From the NCBI RefSeq assembly GCF_000156335.1, contig NZ_DS999215.1:112598-176597 (forward strand): DNA of 64,000 bases, given 5' to 3'. Position 1 is the stretch's first letter. The number at the start of each line of letters is the position of its first letter. Made by a program: the position numbers and the translations under genes. Origin of the DNA: Roseobacter sp. GAI101. GTDB taxonomy: Bacteria > Pseudomonadota > Alphaproteobacteria > Rhodobacterales > Rhodobacteraceae. Below, piece by piece: positions 35,936 to 44,452 of this stretch. The notes beneath the pieces are model-generated. The model worked only from the letters and a program-made list of their open reading frames with translations, was not told the DNA's origin and made no database searches.

Positions 35936-37048
35936 TCACCTCGTTCCTGCAGCGGCGTGCAAGGCTTTGATCGCGGTTGCGTCGCCAAGCTGCTCAAGCA
36001 CATCCAAGCCGCGCAGCGAGGTTGCCGTGTTGCGTAAAATATATGTAGCGTTGTCAGGGTAACGCCGCGCTCGCGACGCTCCGATGGCCAGAGTGGTGGC
36101 ATGACGCAGCCGAATGAGCGCTGGTAAAAGATCAACCTCTTCGCGCTCAAGCGGCAGCCTGCTGACATAGCCGGCGACCATCTTGCACATCTCGCGCAAC
36201 GGGTTTGGTCCCTCGCCTATTTGATAGGAACAGGCAACCGCGAGGTCACAGACAATCGGCGTATGCACCATATCGCCAAAGTCGATCAGCCCGATTGGAT
36301 GCGTGGCCATGGGGGCATTCACCAAGACATTGTGAGGGTTGAAATCATTATGCACCACCTGCGCACGCAGATGTGGCAAGCGCGGTGCTATCTTTGCGTC
36401 AAATGAAACAAGAATTTTGGTCAGTCGACTGCGCAGATCTGTGTCTTGCACCTCTCTTACCAAGGGGCGCAATTTGCCGGCCTGTTTAATGTCCCATTGC
36501 AAGACATGGCCCGCGGCGGGGTGAAAAAAGCCCCGCAGTCCTAGCGTAACGCGCGCCAGGAAATCGCCAAGTGCATAATGCAGGCCGGGGCTGGCTGTTG
36601 AACCGCTCAGGATGGTGCCGCCTAGGTATGTCAACAACCTCACGACATGGGTCTGTCCATCAGCGGCTGTGACAGTCTCACTCGCATTGCCATTGAGGCT
36701 GACACAGACCCGCTGAACAGGCAGGGTCGGATCAGCGGAGGCCAAATGCATCAGTGCGGCGGTTTGCATGTCCGTGACGGCGCGGTCCTCGACAGCATTG
36801 CTAATTTTCAACAGGGTTTCTTCACCCGTTGGAAGAACGATGAGAAAATTAGCATCCTTTTCCGCCGACAGCGGCGTGATCTTTCCCGACACACCGTAAA
36901 GCCGCAAAGCGACATCTGCTGCCATCGCTTGATCAAAAGCAGGTGGATCATGGGCCAGAAGATCTGTTTTATTTGGGGCACATTCCGCCAGAACCCCGAC
37001 AAGAAACGGGGGTAAACCGCCCAAAGTCACTGCTTTGGTTTTGTTCAT
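35936..37048 (-). CDS. APH/choline-kinase-fold kinase, hydroxylysine-kinase-like
   Basis: This 370-residue kinase has the aminoglycoside phosphotransferase fold: catalytic loop VVHNDFNPHNVLV (Asp and Asn in the HxDxxxxN motif) and metal motif IGLIDFGD. Relatives include hydroxylysine kinase, which works with an AGXT2L phospholyase in mammals. The start at 37048 overlaps the M20 deacylase stop (ATGA), and the phospholyase-like gene follows after 6 bp, so all are probably coexpressed. An antibiotic-resistance role is unlikely in this context. The actual substrate (amino alcohol, hydroxylysine-like or other) is not determined. Confidence 0.83.
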   Translation of the reverse strand: MNKTKAVTLGGLPPFLVGVLAECAPNKTDLLAHDPPAFDQAMAADVALRLYGVSGKITPLSAEKDANFLIVLPTGEETLLKISNAVEDRAVTDMQTAALMHLASADPTLPVQRVCVSLNGNASETVTAADGQTHVVRLLTYLGGTILSGSTASPGLHYALGDFLARVTLGLRGFFHPAAGHVLQWDIKQAGKLRPLVREVQDTDLRSRLTKILVSFDAKIAPRLPHLRAQVVHNDFNPHNVLVNAPMATHPIGLIDFGDMVHTPIVCDLAVACSYQIGEGPNPLREMCKMVAGYVSRLPLEREEVDLLPALIRLRHATTLAIGASRARRYPDNATYILRNTATSLRGLDVLEQLGDATAIKALHAAAGTR

Positions 37049-38334
37049 TGTCCGATTTCCTCGGTACCGCACCATTCAGCGATGAACAGCGCCATGGCTT
37101 GCGTTATCTTTTTGACAGAGGTGATGCTGACGGATTCATTAATCCCGTGAATGTTACGCGATTTCGGACCGTAGCACAGCGCCGGTATCTGATTGTACAA
37201 GGCGTAAACGCGAGTATCGAGATATCCAGCCGTCATGAATGATTGTAGCGGTTCGCCAAGGGCGGTTTCATGGGAGCGTTCCAAAACCGCCTCCGCTTCG
37301 CTGCCCGGTTCCAGCACATAGCCCTCGGCGTAAAAGCCATTAAACACGATCTGCGGCGGATTGTTGGACAAGAAACCATCAGTCTGGGCAAAGGCTTTGA
37401 CCCGTTCGGTAATCTCGCGTGCGGCATCTTCTGCGCTACGTCCGGGATAGATCGAAACGCGGCAATCGATATTGCACCATGATGGCACGGAGGAGGCCCA
37501 GTCGCCGCCTTCAATCTTGCCAATGTTGAGGTTTATGGGGTGCGCTTCGTCTTCGAAATGCGGGTGATTGCCCTTTGCGGCGTTCCAGTCTTCTTCCATC
37601 TCGCGCAGCGCTGTGATGACACGGGTTGCCGCGTCGATTGCGTTGGCACCTTCCCCCATCTCGCGCACATGGACGGGCACGCCACGGACCTGAACCTGAA
37701 ACCAGATCACGCCGGTATTGGCGCGCACCAGCATTTCTTCTTCAGGCTCCGGGATGAAAACGGCATCGGCGGTGTAGCCCTGCAAAAAGGATTGTAGCGC
37801 GCCGTTGCCGGTCGATTCCTCTTCGACAACAGATTGAACATATACCGTCGCGGCAGGTTGAAGCCCAATGCGGCGCAGCGCATCCAGCGCAAATATATTC
37901 GCCGCAGCGCCTGCCTTCATGTCGCCTGCACCGCGCCCGTACATCCAATCGCCGTCGATCTTGCCAGAGAAGGGCGGATCGTTCCACATGTCATGCAACC
38001 CCTCTGGCACCACATCAAGATGGGACTGCAAAATCAGCGAACGGCCAACTTCTTTTCGCGGGCGGTGTATGCCCACGACAATGGGTGCGTCCGAATGGTC
38101 CTCGGTGTACTTTGAGCCACCGGGGTGGGCCTCAATCGCGGCGCGGTCCATCTTGAACCGGTCCATTGCATAGCCGCGCGTTTGCAGCGTCCGGAACAAC
38201 AGGTCCTGGATGGCGTGTTCATGCCCCCGCAAAGACGGAATTTGCACCAGTTCTTGCGTAAAGAAGATCTGGTCAGGGAATCCGTCGTCGACAGCCTGAA
38301 GGATCTGGTCTTTGAGATCTGAATTTAATGCCAC
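37045..38334 (-). CDS. M20 family metallopeptidase/deacylase (ArgE/DapE-like)
   Basis: This 429-residue enzyme has the M20 zinc site pieces SHLDVVPEGL, GRGAGDMKAG (metal-bridging Asp) and the catalytic VEEESTGNG, plus the lid dimerisation domain in the middle. Relatives remove acyl groups from N-acyl amino acids (ArgE, DapE) or cut dipeptides. The GTG start at 38334 has AAAGGA six bases upstream; the frame is open further up but without a site. In this operon a deacylase fits removal of an acyl group from an imported N-acyl amine before phosphorylation. Confidence 0.88.
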   Translation of the reverse strand: MALNSDLKDQILQAVDDGFPDQIFFTQELVQIPSLRGHEHAIQDLLFRTLQTRGYAMDRFKMDRAAIEAHPGGSKYTEDHSDAPIVVGIHRPRKEVGRSLILQSHLDVVPEGLHDMWNDPPFSGKIDGDWMYGRGAGDMKAGAAANIFALDALRRIGLQPAATVYVQSVVEEESTGNGALQSFLQGYTADAVFIPEPEEEMLVRANTGVIWFQVQVRGVPVHVREMGEGANAIDAATRVITALREMEEDWNAAKGNHPHFEDEAHPINLNIGKIEGGDWASSVPSWCNIDCRVSIYPGRSAEDAAREITERVKAFAQTDGFLSNNPPQIVFNGFYAEGYVLEPGSEAEAVLERSHETALGEPLQSFMTAGYLDTRVYALYNQIPALCYGPKSRNIHGINESVSITSVKKITQAMALFIAEWCGTEEIGQ

Positions 38335-38353
38335 GTCATTTCCTTTCCGGGGG

Positions 38354-39916
38354 TCAGAGCGCCGCTTCGATGAGGTAGGGGCCGGGTTCTTTCGCCGCAT
38401 TTTCGATCGCACGCATCAGGTCGGTGACATCTTCGACCCGTTGGCCCGGTACGCCCATGCCCTTGGCCAGCGCCACGAAATCAAGGTTTGGGCGGTCAAG
38501 ATTGAGCATGCTCAGCGCGTCAGGTCCGGGCTGCGCGCCGACATTGTGCAATTCGCCTTTGAGGATTTCGTAAGACCGGTTCGCAAGAATGATCGTCGTC
38601 ACATTCGCGTTCTCGCGCGCCTGCGTCCAAAGCGCTTGGATAGTGTACATCGCAGAGCCATCCGCCTGCAGTGTAATGACAGGACGGTCCGGACAAGCGA
38701 TCGCAGCGCCCGCTGAGAGAGGGATGCCAATGCCGATCGAACCTCCTGTCAGGGCCAGCCAGCTGTTTGGCGCGGCGGTATCGCCTGCCTCGGAAATGGC
38801 CCCGCCGGAAGAGACGGCCTCGTCCACGATGATCGCGTTGTCCGGCAATACGTGGGCCAGAGCGGCAGCGATATTCTTCAACGTGATTGCACCGGCCTGG
38901 GGAACAGGAAGCGCCGGTTTATCGAATGGTTTGCCGGGTTTTGCACCGATGCGGTCGGCCAGCGCGGCCAGTGCTTTGGGGCCATCACCATCGACATCGG
39001 CGAGTGTGACGATATTGCACCCGACTGGCAGCAGCAGGCTTGGCTTGCCCGGATAGGCGAAGAATGCCACGGGCGGTGCTGTCTCAATGAGAATAGCGCG
39101 CGTATAGGGCGCGAGACATTCAAGTGCCGCGTTGATCGGATAGGGTATCTTGTTCACTGCGATGCGGCCGCGCCCGCGTTCCATCCGGCGGTTCGACGTC
39201 GGCGCGACAATATCCGCCCCCGTTTTTTCAGCGATGCTCTGCAATAAGGCCAAGGCCTCGGTATCCTCTAGAACAGAGTTGCCCGCGATGATCACAGTTT
39301 TCTCACCGCTTTCCAGCGTGCGGATTGCGGCGTTTAATGCGTGGTCATCCAAGGGGACCGGGCCCTTTGGTGCGATAACCTCGGCCAGTTTGCCGCCTGC
39401 GTCCCAACCGATATCTGCCGGGGCAACGAGCGTGGCAATGCGCCCCGGTTGCCCCTTGGCCACGGCCAACGCCGTCATTGCATTGGCCGCAAAGCTGCCT
39501 GCATCGCGACCAGAGCGCACCCAATCGCTGAAAGGCGCGCATGCGCCAGAAACATCTGCAGATAAAGGCGCGTCATATTTTTGGTGGCGCAGGGCGTGAT
39601 CCCCCACGAGGTTCAGCATCGGCACCCGTGCTTTGCGTGCATTGTGCAAGTTCGCGGCAGCATTTGCAAAACCGGGCGCGAGGTGCAGCAGAGTCACCGC
39701 AGGCTTGCCAGCCATCCGGGCATATCCATCGGCTGCGCCGCTGACCGTGCCTTCGGACAAACCCAGCACACAACGCATCAGCTTGGTACGGTCCAGCGCA
39801 TCCACGAATTGCATTTCAGAGGTACCCGGATTGGCAAAGCAAACGTCGACGCCGCCTGCATGCAGGCTGCGTACAACGCTTTCGGCACCGTTCATGTCCT
39901 TGGGCGCTGTGCTCAT
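38354..39916 (-). CDS. Thiamine diphosphate-dependent decarboxylase/synthase family enzyme
   Basis: This 520-residue ThDP enzyme of the acetolactate synthase/benzoylformate decarboxylase family has the catalytic Glu in LGLSEGTVSGAADGYA (about 54), a central domain, and the ThDP-binding TLQADGSAMYT with a downstream Asn. The FAD-domain signs of acetolactate synthases are weak, which favours a decarboxylase. The substrate is probably a 2-oxo acid produced by the pathway. It overlaps the upstream HDAC-fold gene by ATGA and is followed by the M20 gene after 19 bp. Confidence 0.87.
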   Translation of the reverse strand: MSTAPKDMNGAESVVRSLHAGGVDVCFANPGTSEMQFVDALDRTKLMRCVLGLSEGTVSGAADGYARMAGKPAVTLLHLAPGFANAAANLHNARKARVPMLNLVGDHALRHQKYDAPLSADVSGACAPFSDWVRSGRDAGSFAANAMTALAVAKGQPGRIATLVAPADIGWDAGGKLAEVIAPKGPVPLDDHALNAAIRTLESGEKTVIIAGNSVLEDTEALALLQSIAEKTGADIVAPTSNRRMERGRGRIAVNKIPYPINAALECLAPYTRAILIETAPPVAFFAYPGKPSLLLPVGCNIVTLADVDGDGPKALAALADRIGAKPGKPFDKPALPVPQAGAITLKNIAAALAHVLPDNAIIVDEAVSSGGAISEAGDTAAPNSWLALTGGSIGIGIPLSAGAAIACPDRPVITLQADGSAMYTIQALWTQARENANVTTIILANRSYEILKGELHNVGAQPGPDALSMLNLDRPNLDFVALAKGMGVPGQRVEDVTDLMRAIENAAKEPGPYLIEAAL

Positions 39917-40941
39917 TGTGTGGCCTCACGGAATGTCGTGAGAAAGGATTTCGCATTGTCTGCCAGTGACGGCCCAAGATAGCCGCCCTCCTGCACAAGC
40001 GCGGTTGGGATGTTCAAGGCTGCAAGGCGGTCCGCCATTTTGCCAAAGCCTTCGGGATACACGGCAACCGCCGCAAGGGGATCGTCGACAGCCATGTCGA
40101 ACCCCAGCGAGATCACGAGCGCCTCTGCTCCAAAATCACGGATCGCCTTGATGCCCTTGTCCAAAGCGGCCAGCACATCGTCCTGACTGGCCCCTTGCTC
40201 AAGCAGAATGTTCAGCGACTTGCCTTCGCCTTCACCTTCCCCGGTTTCATCTGCATGTCCAAGATAGAATGTGGGGTAAGTCGCAGGGTCGGGATGCAGC
40301 GAGCAAAAGAAAATGTCACCGCGCTCGTACAGAATATCGAGCGAGCCGTTCCCAGTATGAACGTCCACGTCGATCAAGGCGACTTTCTTGAATTTCTTCG
40401 TCAGATGATGCGCCGCAATAGAGGCGTTGTTGAAAAAGCAAAACCCGTTGGCGCAGTCGCGCATCGCGTGGTGCCCCGGTGGACGACACAGCGCATAAGC
40501 CGCACGCTCGCCAGCCAGAATGGCCTCGGCGGCCTCAATCGCGGTTTGGGCCGACCAGTAAACGGCCTCCCATGTGCCCTCGGTCAAAGGCGTTGACGTG
40601 TCAGTCATCCACCAGCCCAACTGGCCGTGGATGTCCTTTGGCTCTTTGCCGCGTCGCACACCGGGATGCATCGTCGGGATTGCCAGTGCCTCCGGTCCAG
40701 CGCTGGCGACAAAACGGCTATGTGCGGTTGGCAGGAAATCAACGTAATCGGGGTTGTGCACGGCTTTGATCGGCTCCAGCCCGTGATCTTGAGGTTTCGA
40801 AATCTCGAACCCCTCGCCGATCAACATGTCGCGCAGGATTTCTGCCCGCTGAGGCTGTTCTTGATGTGGCATCGCGGCCCCGCGACGGAAGTATAGAGCC
40901 GGAGCGTGGCGCAACTGGCGTTCGTCGAAAAAGACTTTCAT
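39913..40941 (-). CDS. HDAC-fold acetylpolyamine amidohydrolase-like enzyme
   Basis: This 342-residue zinc hydrolase of the histone deacetylase superfamily shows RPPGHHA (active-site His pair), DVDVHTGNGS (zinc-binding Asp and His), GFDMAVDDPL (second zinc Asp) and the C-terminal VQEGGYLGP with the oxyanion Tyr region. Bacterial members deacetylate acetylpolyamines or similar amines. As the first gene of the minus-strand operon next to a polyamine-type ABC transporter, it probably starts degradation of an acetylated polyamine or amino compound. It is divergent from a GntR/FCD regulator. Confidence 0.9.
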   Translation of the reverse strand: MKVFFDERQLRHAPALYFRRGAAMPHQEQPQRAEILRDMLIGEGFEISKPQDHGLEPIKAVHNPDYVDFLPTAHSRFVASAGPEALAIPTMHPGVRRGKEPKDIHGQLGWWMTDTSTPLTEGTWEAVYWSAQTAIEAAEAILAGERAAYALCRPPGHHAMRDCANGFCFFNNASIAAHHLTKKFKKVALIDVDVHTGNGSLDILYERGDIFFCSLHPDPATYPTFYLGHADETGEGEGEGKSLNILLEQGASQDDVLAALDKGIKAIRDFGAEALVISLGFDMAVDDPLAAVAVYPEGFGKMADRLAALNIPTALVQEGGYLGPSLADNAKSFLTTFREATQ

Positions 40942-41008
40942 CGCTTTCCCTTTGGTCTGATGCTGGTGTGACCGAGCATTGCAGTATTAATTTGCGGGTT
41001 CAATAAAA

Positions 41009-41020
41009 ATGATGCATCAT
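41009..41020 (+). promoter_or_regulatory. Perfect palindrome, candidate GntR/FCD operator
   Basis: ATGATGCATCAT is a 12-bp perfect inverted repeat, followed by a further half-site TGCATCA at 41020-41026. It lies in the divergent intergenic region between the amine-catabolism operon (start 40941) and the GntR gene, where an autoregulatory operator is expected. It also overlaps the ATG at 41019. Confidence 0.55.
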
Positions 41021-41066
41021 GCATCAAGTTGAAGTCTCGAATGTGACCAAGAAGGACGCGGATGCG

Positions 41067-41726
41067 ATGGATCAGATCAGTCAGGTTTCGCTAGGTGACG
41101 CTATTTACGAGCGGGTTTGCCGGGACTTGGTTGGCGGCAAGCTGCGCCCGAATGAAAAAGTGACAATCAGGGGATTGGCCGCCGCTTTGGGCACAAGTTC
41201 GACCCCCGTCCGGGATGCCGTGCAACGCCTTTTGCGAGACGAAGCGCTGGTACAGCGCAGTGTGCGCGACGTGCGGGTGCCAGTCCTTACATCGGCGAAA
41301 TACCTGGAGATTGCGAGCATTCGCCGTGAGCTGGAAGGCTTTGCCGCAGGGCGCGCGGCTGAGTTGGCGGGGCCAAAAGATATTCAAAGGTTGAAGCGGA
41401 TTGTCGACAAGAACGAGGCCGCCGCGAGCGCCGGACGCTGGCCGCAAGCTGTTCAGTATAATCAGCAGTTTCACTTTGCCTTGGCCGAAATTGCCGACAT
41501 GCCCACTCTGCTCGGTATTCTTGGCGGCTTGTGGCTGCGCATGGGCCCGTTGATCGCGGGATATTACGGTCACGAAAAAATTCCGCTCGTCCAGCACCAC
41601 CAAGCGATCATTGCCGCTTGTGAAAACCGCGATTCGGTGGCCGCTGCCGCCGAAATGCGCGCCGATATAGATGACTCAAAGGAGGGAATTATCAGATACA
41701 TTGAATCATTCGCTGAAAAAGAATGA
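41067..41726 (+). CDS. GntR family transcriptional regulator, FCD subfamily
   Basis: This 219-residue regulator has an N-terminal winged helix (about 10-70, with LAAALGTSSTPVRDAVQRL recognition helix) and a C-terminal FCD ligand domain (about 80-205) of the type that binds organic acids or amines through a metal-His site (HFALAE, QHHQAI). The start at 41067 gives the usual short lead-in to the helix, with AAGGA about 10 bp upstream; the ATG at 41019 lies in an operator-like palindrome and has no ribosome site. It is likely to control both the divergent deacylase/kinase operon and the downstream ABC transporter, responding to a pathway intermediate. Confidence 0.88.
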   Translation: MDQISQVSLGDAIYERVCRDLVGGKLRPNEKVTIRGLAAALGTSSTPVRDAVQRLLRDEALVQRSVRDVRVPVLTSAKYLEIASIRRELEGFAAGRAAELAGPKDIQRLKRIVDKNEAAASAGRWPQAVQYNQQFHFALAEIADMPTLLGILGGLWLRMGPLIAGYYGHEKIPLVQHHQAIIAACENRDSVAAAAEMRADIDDSKEGIIRYIESFAEKE

Positions 41727-41841
41727 GCTACAAAGTGACCTGCAATGCGCGCTGCCTTGCAGCAGCCAAAGGCGGAAATCGACGGCAAGTCGAAAGCGCT
41801 TTTGCGACACAATAACCGACAGGAAACAATGGGGAACATGA

Positions 41842-43407
41842 ATGCTTAGACCTATGAAATTGACTGCCGCCATTTTGGCGCTGGCGCTTGCCAGCCCACT
41901 GGCCGCGCAGGACGGAGAACCGCAATCAGGCGGCACCCTTAACGTCGTTATCCAACCTGAACCGCCCAGCCTTATGCTGGGCCTCGTCCAAAACGGGCCC
42001 ACACAGATGGTCGGCGGGGATATCTATGAAAGCCTCTTGCGGTACGACTTTGACCTGAAACCTGAGGGCCAACTCGCTGAATCCTGGGAGATCTCCGAGG
42101 ACGGCAAGACCTACACCTTCAAACTGCGTGAAGGTGTTGTATTCCATGACGGGACCCCTTTCACGTCTGCAGATGTCGCGTTTTCGATGGACAAATTCCT
42201 GCGTGAAACCCACTCGCGTATGCGGACCTATTTGGAGCATGTCGAAAGCATCGAGACGCCTGACGAGTTTACCGTTGTCTTCAACCTGAAGCAGCCTTTC
42301 GGCCCCTTCATCGGCATTTTTGAGGCCGGGACAGCACCGATGATTCCGAAACATATCTATGAAGGAACCGATTTCGCCACCAATGAGGCGAACAATACAC
42401 CCATCGGGACTGGCCCCTTCAAGTTCGACAAGTGGGAAAAAGGCAGCTTTATCCACCTTGTGAAGAACGAAGATTATTACATGGAAGGCAAGCCTTACGT
42501 AGACGAGGTTTACTATCACGTGATCCCGGATGCCGCCTCGCGTGCGGTTGCCTATGAGACGGGCAAGGTTGACGTGCTGCCCGGCGGGTCTGTCGAAAAC
42601 TTCGACGTGTCGCGCATTCAGGCGATGGAAAATACCTGCATCACCGACAAGGGTTGGGAATACTTCGGACCGTTGTCCTGGATGTGGGTTAACAACGACA
42701 ACAAGCCGCTGGACGATGTGAACGTGCGCCGCGCCATTATGCATGGTATCGACCGCGAGTTCGCAAAAGACGCGCTTTGGAACGGTTTGGGTAAAATCTC
42801 GACCGGTCCGTTGTCCTCCTCCACCCGCTTCTGGGATGGTGACACGCCCGATATCTCCTATGACCCTGAAAAGGCAAAAGCATTGCTGGAAGACAGCAGC
42901 TATAGCGGTGAAACCATCCGCATCCTTGGCTTGCCCTATGGAGAGACATGGCAGCGTTGGGCCGAAGCGGTCAAACAGAACCTGACCGAGATTGGCATGA
43001 CAACCGAGATCGTCCCTTCGGACGTGGCTGGCTGGAACCAGAAGGTATCTGACCGCGACTTCGATCTCGCCTTTACCTATCTGTACCAGTACGGCGACCC
43101 CGCACTTGGTGTGTCCCGCAGCTACAAGGGCGACAACGCGGCACCGGGTTCGCCCTGGAACAACGTCGCAAACTATCAAAACCCCGAAACGGATAAGATG
43201 TTCGATGAGGCGGCGCTGATGGCCAACCCCGAAGACCGCAAGGCAGCCTACAAGAAGATCCAGGATCAGATTGTTTCGGACGTGCCGAACATCTGGTTGC
43301 TGGAGTTGGGTTTCCCGACGATCTATCGCTGCGACATCAAGAACCCCGTCAACACGGCCTTTGGTGTGAACGATGGCTTCCGTGACGTGTGGATCGACAA
43401 GAAGTAA
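41842..43407 (+). CDS. Peptide/amine-type ABC transporter periplasmic binding protein (family 5)
   Basis: This 521-residue protein has a signal peptide (MKLTAAILALALASPLAAQ) and the SBP family-5 fold, including the signature LAESWEISEDGKTYTFKLR and GTGPFKFDKWE. Relatives bind oligopeptides, nickel, opines or other amino compounds. GGGGA lies about 7 bp upstream of the ATG at 41842; an internal ATG at 41854 could also serve. A strong stem-loop at 43425-43452 separates it from the permease genes, the usual way of giving more binding protein than permease. Confidence 0.92.
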   Translation: MLRPMKLTAAILALALASPLAAQDGEPQSGGTLNVVIQPEPPSLMLGLVQNGPTQMVGGDIYESLLRYDFDLKPEGQLAESWEISEDGKTYTFKLREGVVFHDGTPFTSADVAFSMDKFLRETHSRMRTYLEHVESIETPDEFTVVFNLKQPFGPFIGIFEAGTAPMIPKHIYEGTDFATNEANNTPIGTGPFKFDKWEKGSFIHLVKNEDYYMEGKPYVDEVYYHVIPDAASRAVAYETGKVDVLPGGSVENFDVSRIQAMENTCITDKGWEYFGPLSWMWVNNDNKPLDDVNVRRAIMHGIDREFAKDALWNGLGKISTGPLSSSTRFWDGDTPDISYDPEKAKALLEDSSYSGETIRILGLPYGETWQRWAEAVKQNLTEIGMTTEIVPSDVAGWNQKVSDRDFDLAFTYLYQYGDPALGVSRSYKGDNAAPGSPWNNVANYQNPETDKMFDEAALMANPEDRKAAYKKIQDQIVSDVPNIWLLELGFPTIYRCDIKNPVNTAFGVNDGFRDVWIDKK

Positions 43408-43424
43408 GGGCAAAAATGTCCAAA

Positions 43425-43452
43425 AGCCCGGGCTGCCAGATTGGCCCGGGCT
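43425..43452 (+). terminator. Stem-loop between binding-protein and permease genes
   Basis: AGCCCGGGC (43425-43433) pairs with GCCCGGGCT (43444-43452) over a 10-nt loop, followed by only a weak CTCTTAAAA tract. This is typical of a partial terminator or 3'-end stabiliser in binding-protein-dependent operons. Confidence 0.65.
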
Positions 43453-43480
43453 CTCTTAAAACAAGAACAGGGCGGATAGC

Positions 43481-44452
43481 GTGATACAATTTATATTGGG
43501 CAGGCTGGTCAAGGCGGTGTTCATCCTCCTGGCAATCCTCGTCTTTAATTTTCTGCTGATCCATGCTGCACCGGGCGATCCCGCAGCCGTCATGGCTGGA
43601 GAAGCAGGTGCCGCGGATGAGAAATTCCTTTCAGATTTGCGTGCCCACTTCGGGCTTGATCAGCCGCTTTATGTGCAACTTTGGCTCTACATCAAGGGTG
43701 CTGTCCAACTCGACCTTGGCTATTCTTTCCGTCAACAAATGTCCGTGGCCGAAATGATCGGAGACCGCCTGCCTGCGACGCTTTTGCTGACCGGAGTGGC
43801 ATTTGTCTTATCCCTGGTGTTGGGTGTGACCGCCGGAGTGGCAGCCTCGGCCCGTCAGGGCAGCTGGGGTGATACGATCATCTCGACCTTCGCACTCCTG
43901 TTTTACGCGACACCGCTGTTTTGGGTCGCGCTGATGGCGACTTTGGTCTTTTCCGTTTGGCTAGAGTGGTTGCCGGGCTTCGGCTATTCGACAATCGGCG
44001 CGGGCTACACAGGCATGACTCATGTGCTCGACGTCGCCAAGCACCTTGTGCTTCCGGCCACGACCCTCGGACTATTCTTCATGGCGATCTATATGCGTAT
44101 GACCCGCGCATCGATGCTCGAAGTCTCCCGGCTCGACTTTGTAAAAACCGCGCGCGCCAAAGGGCTGACGCGTGGCGTTATCCAGCGTCGGCATATCCTG
44201 CGCAACGCGCTGCTGCCGGTGATCACCCTGGCCGGCCTTCAGGCAGGGCAAGTTTTTGGCGGGGCGATCCTGACCGAGACTGTATTTGCCTGGCCGGGCA
44301 TCGGGCGGCTGATGTTCGAAGCGATCAACCAGCGGGATTACAACGTGATCTTGGGCGTATTTTACATCTCAGCGGCGATGGTGCTGCTGTTCAACCTGAT
44401 CACGGATGTTGTCTATGTCATTGTTGATCCGCGGATAAGGCTGACAACATGA
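43481..44452 (+). CDS. ABC transporter permease, DppB/OppB-type
   Basis: This 323-residue permease has a first helix followed by a periplasmic loop, then five helices and the EAA loop (LDFVKTARAKGLTRGVIQRRHILRNALLP). It starts at GTG 43481 and overlaps the second permease by ATGA. It forms the pore with the next gene for the substrate of the upstream binding protein. Confidence 0.92.
   Translation: MIQFILGRLVKAVFILLAILVFNFLLIHAAPGDPAAVMAGEAGAADEKFLSDLRAHFGLDQPLYVQLWLYIKGAVQLDLGYSFRQQMSVAEMIGDRLPATLLLTGVAFVLSLVLGVTAGVAASARQGSWGDTIISTFALLFYATPLFWVALMATLVFSVWLEWLPGFGYSTIGAGYTGMTHVLDVAKHLVLPATTLGLFFMAIYMRMTRASMLEVSRLDFVKTARAKGLTRGVIQRRHILRNALLPVITLAGLQAGQVFGGAILTETVFAWPGIGRLMFEAINQRDYNVILGVFYISAAMVLLFNLITDVVYVIVDPRIRLTT

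Noticed and set aside
35936..37048. Aminoglycoside resistance kinase
   Set aside because: The fold matches, but operon context with a PLP phospholyase-like enzyme and deacylases points to metabolism.
41926..43413. 495-codon minus-strand open frame
   Set aside because: It is the antisense shadow of the binding-protein gene; it has no domain pattern and the plus-strand gene has a signal peptide and family motifs.
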